In this document: positions 39,500 through 49,755 of the stretch, one piece after another
How positions within the stretch are numbered: the first letter of the stretch is position 1
Layout of the letters: each line of letters opens with the position of its first letter
Origin: Myxococcales bacterium
GTDB taxonomy: Bacteria; Myxococcota_A; Polyangia; Polyangiales; Polyangiaceae
Direction of reading: 5' to 3'
Assembly: GCA_025355005.1 (NCBI GenBank)
Contig: JANXLV010000249.1
Location: forward strand, 1 to 57,365
Length of the DNA: 57,365 nucleotides
The notes under the pieces: model-generated
Told to the model about the DNA's origin: nothing
Databases searched by the model: none
The model's input: the letters and a program-made list of their open reading frames with translations, nothing else
Position numbers and translations under genes: made by a program

Positions 39500-41718
39500 T
39501 GCAGGCCTCGCTCGGCAAGCCTCTGCTGCTCGGACGCCAGTACCTCGTCGATGAGCGAGGCCACGTCGAGCACGAGCCCCACTCTCTGATCGCCCAGCTC
39601 CGTCGCGCCGGCGAAGCCGCGAACGTCCGTCAGGGACTTGCCCAGCGCCTTCACGACGATGTCCTGCTGCCCGATCAGCTTGTCGACGACGAAGCCCACG
39701 CGCCGCTCGCCCACGGTGCCGATGACGACGTACGACCGATGGTTCTTCCGCGGGCGCTCCTCCATCCGAAACATGCGAGCGAGGCGCGCGATCGGTAGCG
39801 TGGCGCCGCGCTGGGTCATGACCTCGCGCCCCTCCACCAGCCGAACGGCGGACTCGTCGAAGACGATGGCCTCCTCGACGCTGGCGAGCGGCACGGAGAA
39901 GATCTGGTCCCGCACCTCCACGAAGAGCACGCTGATGATCGCGAGCGTGATCGGAAGAACGATCGTGACCTTGGTGCCGATGCCGAGCTCGCTCGTGATG
40001 TCGACCACGCCCCCGAGCTTCGCGATGTTGGTCTTCACGATGTCCATGCCCACACCGCGGCCCGACAGGCTCGTGGCCTCGTCGCGGGTGGAGAAGCCTG
40101 GCGTGAAGACGAGCGCGAGGATCTCCTTCGCGGTGAGGCTCTGCGCTTCGTCGGCGACCACCATGCCGCGGCGCACGGCGATCTCCACGATGCGTCGCGG
40201 GTCCATGCCGGCGCCGTCGTCCTCGACCTCGATGACGACGTGGTTGCCCTTCTGGAATGCGTTCAGCGCGATGGTGCCGACGATGGGCTTGCCCACGCGC
40301 ATGCGGCCGTCGCGGTCCTCGATGCCGTGGTCGATCGCGTTGCGGATCATGTGCATGAGCGGATCCGACAGCTCTTCCACGATGAGCTTGTCGATCTCCG
40401 TCTCCGCGCCCGTGATCACGAAATTGACCTGTTTGTCCGCCTCGCGCGAGAGCTGCCGCACGATGCGCGCGAGCTTGTCGAACACCTGCCCGAGCGGCAC
40501 CATGCGCACCTCGAGGATGCCGTTTTGCATCTGCATCAGGTGCCGATCGAACGCGCGGTGGACGCGCTCCATGTCGGAGGCGAAGTCGCGCAGCTCGGGG
40601 CGCGCCCGGACGCGCTCACCCATTCGCGCCAGCATGCTGCGTACGATCGCGAGCTCACCGACGATGTTCATGAGCGAGTCGAGCTTGCGGATGTCCACGC
40701 GCACGGTCTGGCTCACGCTCTTGAGCGACAGCTCGCGCGGGCCCGGCTCACGCGCGTTCTCCATGCGCGCCGTCTGATCGCGTTCGCGGATGGGTGGGGG
40801 CGCGCCGCTCTGGAATGCGGTGGGCGGTGGCGGAACGGAGGTGCGCGCCTGCTGTGGCAGCGCGTCGAACGTGGCGGGCGGCGGGAAGAAATCCGATACC
40901 TCCTGGCCGCCCTTCGTCGGAATGATGGAGGGACCGGCGGGCTGGTAGGCCTCCTGCGGGCCTGCGTCGCGGCGACGCACCTCGTCGATCGTGATGTTGA
41001 AGCCGGTGATCTGCGCGCGCAGCGTGGCGAGGGGCGTACGCGTGGCGACCAGGATCTCGAGCTCGACGGCGTCGGGGTCCGTGCCCTCGCCGGTGGGGAG
41101 GTACGTGATGATCTCGCCGTGCGGCCGTGTCTTGGCTTTCAGCTCGTCCAGCGCGGAGTCGATCGTCGCGAGCTGGAACGCGACGCGCAGCTTGAAGAGC
41201 GACAGGCCAGCCTGCAGGTTGGTGCGAAGGCGATGCTCCTCGTACTCGGTGAGGACGCCGAGCAAGCCGGGATCGAGCTCGTACTGGGCCACGACGCTTC
41301 CGCCGCCACCCGCCTTGTTCTGCGCGACCTGCCCGAGCGATACGAGCAGCGTCTTCACCTCGTCTGCGGGCTCGGGACCGTCGCCCTTCGCCGCGGAGAG
41401 GATCTTTCCGTAGAGCTCCACCGCGCGGAAGAGCAGATCGAGCACGACCGGCGTGAGCTCGATGCGGCCGAGGCGGAGATCGTCGAGGAGATCTTCGAGC
41501 TCGTGCGAGAGGCCCGACATCATCGCGGCGCCGAAGAGCCCCGAGAGCCCCTTCAGCGTGTGCACCGCGCGGAAGACGTCGTTCACGAGCTCCGCGTCGG
41601 AGCCGCCGGTCTTGATGACCTCGTCGAGCGCAAGCAGGTCGCGAGAGAGGCCGTCGACGATCTCCTGCGCCTCGGAGAAGAACTCGTCCTTGGCCTTGTC
41701 GATGTCCCTGTCCCCCAT
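39496..41718 (-). CDS. cheA: Chemotaxis histidine kinase CheA
   Basis: 740 residues. HPt domain with phospho-His 53 (RAVHTLKGLSGLFG). A linker of about 200 residues (150-330) has a poorly conserved response-regulator-binding region and a Pro-rich stretch (TSVPPPPTAFQSG). The dimerisation domain starts near 345 (LDSLMNIVGELAIVRSML). The ATP-binding domain has DPLMHMIRNAIDHGIED (N box), VEDDGAGMD (G1) and GRGVGMDIVKTNI (G2). The CheW-like domain is at about 610-735. All catalytic motifs are intact. Cytoplasmic, array-associated. It overlaps cheW and lies 1 bp from cheY. Confidence 0.96.
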   Translation of the reverse strand: MGDRDIDKAKDEFFSEAQEIVDGLSRDLLALDEVIKTGGSDAELVNDVFRAVHTLKGLSGLFGAAMMSGLSHELEDLLDDLRLGRIELTPVVLDLLFRAVELYGKILSAAKGDGPEPADEVKTLLVSLGQVAQNKAGGGGSVVAQYELDPGLLGVLTEYEEHRLRTNLQAGLSLFKLRVAFQLATIDSALDELKAKTRPHGEIITYLPTGEGTDPDAVELEILVATRTPLATLRAQITGFNITIDEVRRRDAGPQEAYQPAGPSIIPTKGGQEVSDFFPPPATFDALPQQARTSVPPPPTAFQSGAPPPIRERDQTARMENAREPGPRELSLKSVSQTVRVDIRKLDSLMNIVGELAIVRSMLARMGERVRARPELRDFASDMERVHRAFDRHLMQMQNGILEVRMVPLGQVFDKLARIVRQLSREADKQVNFVITGAETEIDKLIVEELSDPLMHMIRNAIDHGIEDRDGRMRVGKPIVGTIALNAFQKGNHVVIEVEDDGAGMDPRRIVEIAVRRGMVVADEAQSLTAKEILALVFTPGFSTRDEATSLSGRGVGMDIVKTNIAKLGGVVDITSELGIGTKVTIVLPITLAIISVLFVEVRDQIFSVPLASVEEAIVFDESAVRLVEGREVMTQRGATLPIARLARMFRMEERPRKNHRSYVVIGTVGERRVGFVVDKLIGQQDIVVKALGKSLTDVRGFAGATELGDQRVGLVLDVASLIDEVLASEQQRLAERGLQ

Positions 41719-41719
41719 C

Positions 41720-42160
41720 TCAGGGGCCCGCCTTCTGGGCGGCGCGCAGCTTCGCGGACGGCGTCACGGGCGCGCGCAGCAACGAGATGCATGCCTCGCG
41801 CAGCCCCTCGCGCGTGAACGGCTTCGCGACGAACGCGTTCGCGCCCAGCGAGAGCCCGCGCGAGATGTCGCGCTCGGCGGCCTGCGTGGAGATGACCAGG
41901 ATCGGCGTGTCCTTCGTGTGCGGCGACTTGCGAATGAACTGGATGAGCTCCAGCCCGTTGATGTCCGGCATGTTGATGTCGGTCACGACGAGGTCGAAGT
42001 GACCGCGCGGCAGGAACCGCATCGCGTCGAAGCCGCTCTCCGCTTCCGTGACCTCCACGCCCGAGCGGCCGGCGCTGCGCTCGAAGTCTGGATCTTCGAG
42101 GATGGCGCGCACCAGCGCACGGGTGGAGGAAGAGTCTTCGACGACGAGGATCCGGAGCAT
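41720..42160 (-). CDS. cheY: CheY-type response regulator
   Basis: 146 residues from ATG 42160; a longer start at 42193 adds eleven residues without a receiver motif. The receiver is complete: LVVEDSSS (acidic pair), phospho-acceptor Asp 61 in VVTDINMPDINGLE, LVISTQA and AKPFTREG (Lys). There is no output domain, so it acts by protein binding. It is the first gene of the che operon. A 12-bp palindrome (42201-42212) lies 40 bp upstream in the divergent region with the CinA-like gene. Confidence 0.92.
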   Translation of the reverse strand: MLRILVVEDSSSTRALVRAILEDPDFERSAGRSGVEVTEAESGFDAMRFLPRGHFDLVVTDINMPDINGLELIQFIRKSPHTKDTPILVISTQAAERDISRGLSLGANAFVAKPFTREGLREACISLLRAPVTPSAKLRAAQKAGP

Positions 42161-42200
42161 CGAGCGCTGTTTCGATGGTATCGCCAATCGCACGCCTGTC

Positions 42201-42212
42201 CCGAAATTTCGG
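42201..42212. promoter_or_regulatory. 12-bp perfect palindrome between cheY and the CinA-like gene
   Basis: CCGAAATTTCGG is self-complementary and AT-rich at its centre. It lies in the 64 bp between two divergent start codons, where it could control the che operon, the plus-strand gene or both. Confidence 0.45.
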
Positions 42213-42224
42213 TATGATCAGCGG

Positions 42225-43010
42225 GTGGGTGCCACCCCTGTCACCGCTCCTTCCGCTGTCACCATTGCTTCCGCTGGCGCCGCTGTCACCGGCGCCGCCC
42301 TCGTGATCGGAAACGAGATCCTCTCGGGCAAGGTTCCCGAGGCGAACGTCGTGGAGCTCGCGCGGCTGCTCCGGTCACGCGGGATCGAGCTCCGCCGCGT
42401 GGTGATGGTCGAGGACGACGTGGACGTGATCGCACGCGAAGTGAGGGAGCTCGCCTCCACACACACCTGGCTCTTCACCTCCGGCGGCGTGGGCCCCACG
42501 CACGACGACGTGACCGTGGAGGGCGTGGCGCGCGCGTTCGGACAGAAGGTCATGACCTCGCCCGAGCTCGAAGAGATGATACGTGCACACTACAAGGAAC
42601 GCTGCACGGATGGCCATCTCCGCATGGCGCTCGTGCCCGAAGGGGCCGCGCTCGAGGTCACGGATTTCGTGAAGTGGCCCACCATCCGCATGAAGAACGT
42701 GTGGCTCTTGCCCGGCGTGCCGCAGATCTTCACGCTCAAGCTTCAGGTGGTGGCCGCACACATCGGCGACCATGGCGCATTCGTCTCCCATGCCGTCTAC
42801 ACCCAGATGGACGAGGGCGATCTGAAGGCCCTTCTGGACGAGGTCGTCGCGAAGTTCCCGAACGTATTCGTGGGCTCTTACCCGAAGTGGCTGGACCCCA
42901 CCTACAAGACCAAGCTTACGTTCGACGGGCGCGACGCGGCGGAGGTCGGGAGGGCGCGCGATGCGTTCCTCTCGCTCCTGCCAAAGGGCGAGCCGCAGCG
43001 CATGGAGTGA
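42225..43010 (+). CDS. Molybdopterin-binding (CinA N-terminal / MoCF) protein
   Basis: 261 residues from GTG 42225; the longer frame back to 42048 is antisense to cheY. The MoCF-biosynth fold is shown by ALVIGNEILSGKVPEAN, TSGGVGPTHDDVTVEGVARAF near 85-105 and NVWLLPGVPQIF. This matches the N-terminal half of CinA and the FAD1/FLAD1-like stand-alone family, without the C-terminal nicotinamide-amidase domain. Reported activities include ADP-ribose pyrophosphatase (COG1058); the reaction here is not proven. Divergent from the che operon. Confidence 0.9.
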   Translation: MGATPVTAPSAVTIASAGAAVTGAALVIGNEILSGKVPEANVVELARLLRSRGIELRRVVMVEDDVDVIAREVRELASTHTWLFTSGGVGPTHDDVTVEGVARAFGQKVMTSPELEEMIRAHYKERCTDGHLRMALVPEGAALEVTDFVKWPTIRMKNVWLLPGVPQIFTLKLQVVAAHIGDHGAFVSHAVYTQMDEGDLKALLDEVVAKFPNVFVGSYPKWLDPTYKTKLTFDGRDAAEVGRARDAFLSLLPKGEPQRME

Positions 43011-43049
43011 GATCTTTCGCGGGCGGCGCGCGTAGAACCCGTACCCCAG

Positions 43050-43796
43050 ATGCCGTACCGCGACTCGGCCCGAGCCCTCACCGAACGATACGAAGCGCTC
43101 GAGCACGAGCTTCGCGCCTCCCGCGAGCGGACGCGAAACCTGGAGGAGCTGCGCGCGCAGGAGACGCGGATCGCGGCGGAGCTAGCGGAGGTCGCGCGAA
43201 AGCTCGACGAGCTTCGCAGCCATGCGCGCAGGCTGCCGCTCCTCGACAACGTGGCCATCGCGTCACCGTGCAGCGCCAGCTGGGACAAGATGCAAGGCGA
43301 CGACCGCGTGCGCTTCTGCGGCGACTGCCAGAAGAACGTCTACAACCTGTCAGCGCTGCCGCGCCAGGAAGCCGAAGGGCTGCTCGCGGCGCATGCGAAG
43401 GGTGAGCTCTGCGTGCGCCTCTACCGGCGCGAAGACGGGACCGTGCTCACGCAGGACTGTCCAGTGGGTGTCACGCGCAAGCGTCGTCGCAAGCTCGCGT
43501 TCGGGATCGCCGGCGCGACCGCGTTGACGGCAGCAGCCGTGACGAGCCTGCTCCAGCGCACGTCGGCGACGCCACACTGCCCCTCGGAGCATCACGCGAT
43601 GGGCGCGGTGGCGATGCCGATCGAACCTGCCGCGGACACGATCGCGAAGCCGACGACGGACGATCTCCCGAAGCCGCCGATGCCCCACCGACCCGACGAC
43701 GGCGTCCAGGAGCTAGGCCGAAGGACGCCGCCGCGAGAGCCTGGTTACAAGATGGGCGCACCGGTGCAGCTCGACGTCGAGCAACACCGCGACTGA
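43050..43796 (+). CDS. Coiled-coil, Cys-domain, single-TM protein
   Basis: 248 residues. Residues 10-65 are coiled coil (ERYEALEHELRASRERTRNL, then ETRIAAELAEVARKL). Residues about 72-140 form a Cys domain with CSASWDKMQGDDRVRFCGDC, the signature VYNLSALPRQEAE, CVRLYRREDG and QDCP. This pattern recurs in bacterial proteins of unknown function. A TM helix (KLAFGIAGATALTAAAVTSLL, about 150-168) is followed by a Pro-rich tail, probably periplasmic. The CxxC pair looks metal- or redox-active. The gene follows the CinA-like gene by 39 bp and may share its transcript. Confidence 0.75.
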   Translation: MPYRDSARALTERYEALEHELRASRERTRNLEELRAQETRIAAELAEVARKLDELRSHARRLPLLDNVAIASPCSASWDKMQGDDRVRFCGDCQKNVYNLSALPRQEAEGLLAAHAKGELCVRLYRREDGTVLTQDCPVGVTRKRRRKLAFGIAGATALTAAAVTSLLQRTSATPHCPSEHHAMGAVAMPIEPAADTIAKPTTDDLPKPPMPHRPDDGVQELGRRTPPREPGYKMGAPVQLDVEQHRD

Positions 43797-43799
43797 GCT

Positions 43800-44330
43800 T
43801 CAGGACGTGACCGATTTCGGATCTTGCTTCGGATCTTGCTTCGGATCCGGCTTCGGCAGGCACGGAGCGCAGACGAACACGCGCGTGACGGGCTCCGGCG
43901 CGGGGTTGGTCAGGCCGAGAAACGCGTCCTCGCCCGCGGCAAGATCACGCTCGCATCGCGCGCAGTGAGCAGGACGCGCGAGGCGCACGGCCTGGAACGC
44001 GAACACCCCACCGAGAGCTTCCTTCGAGGCGCGGCGACGCAGACGCTCACCGAACCGCTCGCGCTCGTGTTCGAGCTGCTCGGCGGCGCGCTTCAATTTC
44101 CCTTCGACGTTCTCGGTCGCGACATCGGCTGCCTTCACGGCGTCCTCGAGGATCGTCCGAACCAGGTTCGATACGGGGACGCGAAGGCCATCCGCGAAGC
44201 GCCGGAGCTCGCGCTCGAGCACGGCTGGTACGCGGGTGTGGAGCACGCGCTCCTTCTTTCCAGACAGCTCGGTCGCGCGAACGTCGTCCACCGCCTGCAC
44301 GTCTTCGGTCGTTGTCGTGTTCTCGATCAT
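43800..44330 (-). CDS. RHH-type regulator with C-terminal zinc ribbon
   Basis: 176 residues from ATG 44330, preceded by GGGAGGGACCC. The ribbon-helix-helix motif is at about 28-62 (LHTRVPAVLERELRRFADGL, then VSNLVRTILEDAV). A coiled segment (about 80-105) and a CxxC...CxxC knuckle (HCARCERD...FVCAPCLP) follow, then a PKPDPKQDPKQDPK tail. RHH proteins bind operators as dimers, and the palindrome over its own -10 region supports autorepression. The stop faces that of the coiled-coil gene 4 bp away. Confidence 0.85.
   Translation of the reverse strand: MIENTTTTEDVQAVDDVRATELSGKKERVLHTRVPAVLERELRRFADGLRVPVSNLVRTILEDAVKAADVATENVEGKLKRAAEQLEHERERFGERLRRRASKEALGGVFAFQAVRLARPAHCARCERDLAAGEDAFLGLTNPAPEPVTRVFVCAPCLPKPDPKQDPKQDPKSVTS
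43816..43851 (-). repeat. 12-bp tandem repeat coding the PKQD tail
   Basis: Three copies of TTCGGATCTTGC (plus-strand sense, last copy diverged to TTCGGATCCGGC) code for the repeated Lys-Gln-Asp-Pro units at the RHH protein C-terminus. The frame is kept. Confidence 0.8.
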
Positions 44331-44363
44331 GGGTCCCTCCCGGGGTCTGCGGCACGATTGTTC

Positions 44364-44380
44364 GTGACACACCGTGTTAC
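44364..44380. promoter_or_regulatory. Imperfect palindromic operator over the RHH gene promoter
   Basis: GTGACAC-acc-GTGTTAC is an inverted repeat with one mismatch. It overlaps the -10 box of the RHH gene promoter, the expected place for an autorepressor site. Confidence 0.55.
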
Positions 44381-44406
44381 ATAACGACGCGTCGCGTTAG
44401 CGTCAA
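44378..44406 (-). promoter_or_regulatory. Sigma-70 promoter of the RHH gene
   Basis: On the minus strand, TTGACG (44406-44401) is separated by exactly 17 bp from TATGTA (44383-44378). Both boxes match the consensus at 4-5 of 6 positions. The start codon is 48 bp downstream of the -10 box. Confidence 0.6.
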
Positions 44407-44416
44407 GAGCAATGCG

Positions 44417-45097
44417 TCAAATCGCGGGGGCCGGGAGAGGAGGTCCGAAGTAGGGGGTCAGGAACGAATCGACCGCGGGGAGCCACGCGTCCATCGTGTC
44501 CCGGAGCTCATGGCCATCGTCGACCTCGATTCGCTTCACGTGAGGACGACCCTGCGCGAGCTCGGCGGACACGCGCGGTGGGACCACGTCGTCCTTCGTT
44601 CCATGGATGATCAAGGTGGGTACGCGCACGTCCGGCAGCGTCCCTGTGAGCTGCTGCAGCTCCTCCATGAAGCCGAAGTCCACACGTGCTGTCCCGCCAT
44701 TCGCGTGATCGTCCACCTCCAGCCAGCCGGACTCGCGCCACCCACGAAGACCCTCTGGTCCAAGCCTGTTCGCCCACGTTTCAGCGATGCGAAACGCCGG
44801 CGCGAGCAGCACCAGCGCCACCGCACGAGGCTCCGCCGCCGCCACGTGAGCGGCCGTCAGCCCGCCCAGGCTCGACCCCATGACAACCACGCGTTCGTTG
44901 GCACCGCCGATTTGCCCCACCACCGTCCGCACCATCTCCGAGAGCCGCAGGTGCTGAAACGACGGCACGCGGAGGTCCAGCCGCTCGATCTCGAGGCCAA
45001 ATTGCGCCGCCGCGTGCGCCGCGAACCGGATGGCCTTGCTCGACTCGGGGCTCGAGGCGAAGCCGTGCAGATAGAGCAGGCGGGGGGAGAAGGCCAT
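44417..45097 (-). CDS. YqiA-like alpha/beta-hydrolase (esterase)
   Basis: 226 residues from ATG 45097 (MAFSPRLLYLHGF). Motifs: LHGFASSPESSKA near 10-20, nucleophile Ser in VMGSSLGGLTA near 75, the acid in HGTKDDVVPP near 175 and the His in DDGHEL near 205. This is the pattern of the YqiA/UPF0227 esterase group, small cytoplasmic hydrolases of uncertain substrate. It lies about 85 bp upstream of the RHH gene on the same strand, but that gene has its own promoter. Confidence 0.86.
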   Translation of the reverse strand: MAFSPRLLYLHGFASSPESSKAIRFAAHAAAQFGLEIERLDLRVPSFQHLRLSEMVRTVVGQIGGANERVVVMGSSLGGLTAAHVAAAEPRAVALVLLAPAFRIAETWANRLGPEGLRGWRESGWLEVDDHANGGTARVDFGFMEELQQLTGTLPDVRVPTLIIHGTKDDVVPPRVSAELAQGRPHVKRIEVDDGHELRDTMDAWLPAVDSFLTPYFGPPLPAPAI

Positions 45098-45162
45098 CGC
45101 GCGTGATCCCACTTGGCGCGGGGCGTGGGTTCCGTATCTCCTTACGTTCCGTGCGTTAGGCA

Positions 45163-45192
45163 TTGCATCTCCAAAGACAGGCTAGCTACACT
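45163..45192 (+). promoter_or_regulatory. Candidate promoter of the FHA protein gene
   Basis: TTGCAT (45163-45168) is separated by 18 bp from TACACT (45187-45192). The predicted start near 45200 leaves a 5' leader of about 47 nt before ATG 45247. Confidence 0.5.
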
Positions 45193-45246
45193 TCGTGGGC
45201 GTTTTGAGTTTCGGCCCGACGGGGTCCGTCTCCAGACGCAGCCCCC

Positions 45247-46908
45247 ATGTGGAAGCTCGTAATCGAGGACGACGAAGCCAGGCGAACTGCGGTTCCACTC
45301 ACGCGGGACGAGTACTCCATCGGCCGCAAAGAGGGGAACAGCATCCGGCTGACCGAGCGCAACGTGTCGCGCGAGCACGTGCGCCTGCGCAAGCACTCCA
45401 ATGGTGCCGGTCCCACGTACATGCTCGAGGACCTCAAGAGCTACAACGGTGTGTACGTCAACGGCGTCCGCGTGGCGAACACCCAGGAGCTCATCAACGG
45501 CGACCTGATCCAGATCGGCGACTACCGGATCATCTTCCAGGAGGAAGCTCCGGTCACCGTCCCCTCACCTGACGAAGTATCGACGGCCCCGCCGCTCGTC
45601 GCGCCGGCCGTCCCTCTGACCGGTCAGGTAACCAGCGACGCAGACCTCAAGGCCACGAACCCCGGCGTGACCACGCCGTTCCGCGGCTCGCTCCTCATGG
45701 AGCGCCCGAACAGGCTCGTGATGCTCGTCGGGCCCACGCCAGGCGTGGAATATCCCCTCGATCGCGATCGCCTCACGATCGGCCGCGCGGAGGACGCGAC
45801 CATCTCGATCAACCACAACTCCGTCTCGCGCCTCCACTGCGAGATCCACTTGCTCGGTGAAGGCCGCTACGAGATCGTCGACAAGGGCTCGTCGAACGGC
45901 ATTCGCGTGAATGCGGCGGAGCTCCGTCGCGGCATCGTGGAGGCCGGCGACCTCATCGAGCTCGGCGACGTTCGCCTCAAGTTCGTCGCCGCTGGACAGG
46001 TCTTCGTGCCTGGTCCGAACGAGAGCCAGCAGCTCACCGCCATCTCCGATCGCATCGCGCCAGATCCGGACGTGAAGCGCGGCAAGACGGGCGTGCTGCC
46101 GTTCGCGATCCTCGGTGCGGTGGTCGCGCTGCTCGTCCTCGGCGGTGGTCTGCTCCTGATGAAGCGCCGCTCGCAGACCGTCGACACGCCAGTCCCCGCC
46201 ACCTCGCAGTCGCCGATCGACCAGGAGAAGCAGCTGCTCCAGGAAGCGCTGGCGATGTGCAGCTCTCCGAAGTCCGGCGAAGACTGCCAGGCCGCGCACG
46301 TGAAGGCCACGACCGGCCTGCGCGAGACGTCACCGCTGCGCGAGAGCGCCGACTTCCAGAAGCTCGAGTCCACGTGGGCGGACTACATGTTCGCCAAGGC
46401 CGACGCGGAGCCGGACTTCGCCAAGCGCAAGGAGATCTACCAGAAGGTCTCGCAGACGCTCGGCGTCGATCAGGAGCATCGAAAGAGCGCGACTGACCGT
46501 CTCGACAATCTCGACAAGAGCGTGATCGCAGACCCTTCCGGAACTGGCTCCGCGGCGGGGACTACGACGGCACCGACCGCTCCGCCCACCTCACAGACCG
46601 CGATCGCGATCAACAATCCTCCGGTCACCTCCAGCGGCGCACGACCCGTTCCTCCCCACCCCACCGGCAACGGCACGGGCACTGGCGGAGCGACGCCGAA
46701 GCCGCCCGGCATGCCGGACGTCGAGAAGGCGCGCCAGCTGCTCCTCAGTGATCCCGCGCAGGCAAAGTTCATCCTCTACAACCGCCTGACCGGCAAGCCC
46801 GGCACGCCCGACGAGTACCGCGTCCTGCGCGAGGCCTGCAGGGCCGCGGCCAGCTACGACAAGTCCTGCATCGAGCAGTGCACAAAGCACCTCAGCAGCG
46901 GCAACTGA
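45247..46908 (+). CDS. Double-FHA single-TM envelope protein
   Basis: 553 residues. The first FHA domain (about 1-95) has YSIGRKEGNSIRL, RNVSREHVRL and SYNGVYVNG. The second (about 155-260) has LTIGRAEDATISI, NSVSRLHCEI and GSSNGIRVN. Each keeps the GR, SxxH and NG residues that bind phosphothreonine. A TM helix lies at about 280-300 (FAILGAVVALLVLGGGLLLM). The periplasmic part is helical, then Thr/Pro-rich, and ends in a TPR-like segment with three Cys (REACRAAASYDKSCIEQCTK). It is probably a phosphorylation-controlled anchor across the inner membrane. It heads a block of envelope genes. Myxococcus GltG also joins an FHA domain to one TM, but homology is not shown. Confidence 0.9.
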   Translation: MWKLVIEDDEARRTAVPLTRDEYSIGRKEGNSIRLTERNVSREHVRLRKHSNGAGPTYMLEDLKSYNGVYVNGVRVANTQELINGDLIQIGDYRIIFQEEAPVTVPSPDEVSTAPPLVAPAVPLTGQVTSDADLKATNPGVTTPFRGSLLMERPNRLVMLVGPTPGVEYPLDRDRLTIGRAEDATISINHNSVSRLHCEIHLLGEGRYEIVDKGSSNGIRVNAAELRRGIVEAGDLIELGDVRLKFVAAGQVFVPGPNESQQLTAISDRIAPDPDVKRGKTGVLPFAILGAVVALLVLGGGLLLMKRRSQTVDTPVPATSQSPIDQEKQLLQEALAMCSSPKSGEDCQAAHVKATTGLRETSPLRESADFQKLESTWADYMFAKADAEPDFAKRKEIYQKVSQTLGVDQEHRKSATDRLDNLDKSVIADPSGTGSAAGTTTAPTAPPTSQTAIAINNPPVTSSGARPVPPHPTGNGTGTGGATPKPPGMPDVEKARQLLLSDPAQAKFILYNRLTGKPGTPDEYRVLREACRAAASYDKSCIEQCTKHLSSGN

Positions 46909-47645
46909 TCAGAACGCCGCTCCGGCACCTAGGGTGACGGCTTGCTCGCCGAGCGGGATGCCCTCCGCGAAGAGGTGCGCGACACCGAGCGAGTACGCGG
47001 TGCCTAGCCCCGCCTGGTAGTGATACCGATCCGTGCCGGTGATGGAGTCGCCGCCCGCGCGCCAGTAGATCGGCCCGCCGAAAGCACGGGCCAGCGCAAA
47101 GAAGGACCACTCCTTCGTCACGTGCTTGCCGAAAGCTCCGCCGACGCGAAGGTCGAAGGCATTGAAGTCCTGGGTGGCGTCACTGCGGGAGCTGGTGCTT
47201 GCGATGAGACCTGCGAGCGTTGCTGACGCGAGGACCGACGGCATCCACTTGCCCTCGGGCACGAAGAGGTACGTCGCGCTCGCGCCCATCAAGAAGCCAG
47301 GACGAAAGTTGTAGTCTACATGGTTCATCGAGAGCGTGCCGCCGCCGAGGCCGCCGATCGCACCCTCGAGGACCAGCCTCTTGCTCAGCGGGAACGCCAT
47401 CGACGCAGAGACCGCATGACGGGTGACGGTCGCGCGCTGGTCCCCGGTGAAAGTGAGCGCCGTGTTCGTGTACGTGTACGCCGCGGACACCCGCTTCTGC
47501 TCCGGAAGCTCCAGCGCGCACGCCGCGCTCGCCTGACCACCCACGCCCGACACGCCGCACGCATGCGCCGACGACGGACGAACGAGCAGCCCCACGATCA
47601 CGAGAGCAGACGCGCAGGTAACTCCGCGCGTCGCGACAGCGCGCC

Positions 47646-47649
<4 letters not shown>
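46909..47649 (-). CDS. Outer-membrane beta-barrel protein
   Basis: 246 residues from TTG 47649, which overlaps the upstream OmpA stop (TTGA), so translation is coupled. A signal peptide (CASALVIVGLLVRPSSAHA) precedes CGVSGVGGQASAAC. The mature part alternates polar and hydrophobic residues in strand pairs (RVSAAYTYTNTALTF, FLMGASATYLFVP, GLGTAYSLGVAHLFAEG) and ends in AF, an outer-membrane barrel signature. With its OmpA/TSP3 neighbour it probably makes a paired outer-membrane module. Its stop directly abuts that of the convergent FHA gene. Confidence 0.82.
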
Positions 47650-49583
<1,934 letters not shown>

Positions 49584-49654
49584 ATCGAAGCCAGGCTACC
49601 ACGATCGGGGTGGGTCTACGCCAATATCCGACGTCGAAAGGTGGTGGTCCTCTA

Positions 49655-49714
49655 AGGTCGGAGGCAAGGTCGGTGGCAAGTGCGGAGGGCAGGTCGGAGG
49701 GCAGGTCGGAGTCG
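49655..49714. repeat. 12-bp tandem repeat upstream of the zinc-ribbon gene
   Basis: Five consecutive 12-bp units of the form AGGTCGGAGGCA (third copy AGTGCGGAGGGC, later copies end GGGC or GTCG) fill the divergent gap between the OmpA gene and the gene at 49756. The core AGGTCGG is shared with the repeat at 34669. Confidence 0.8.
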
Positions 49715-49755
49715 TCGGTTTTCGCTTTCGGGCGCCGTCTTGATAGGCTGGCGCC

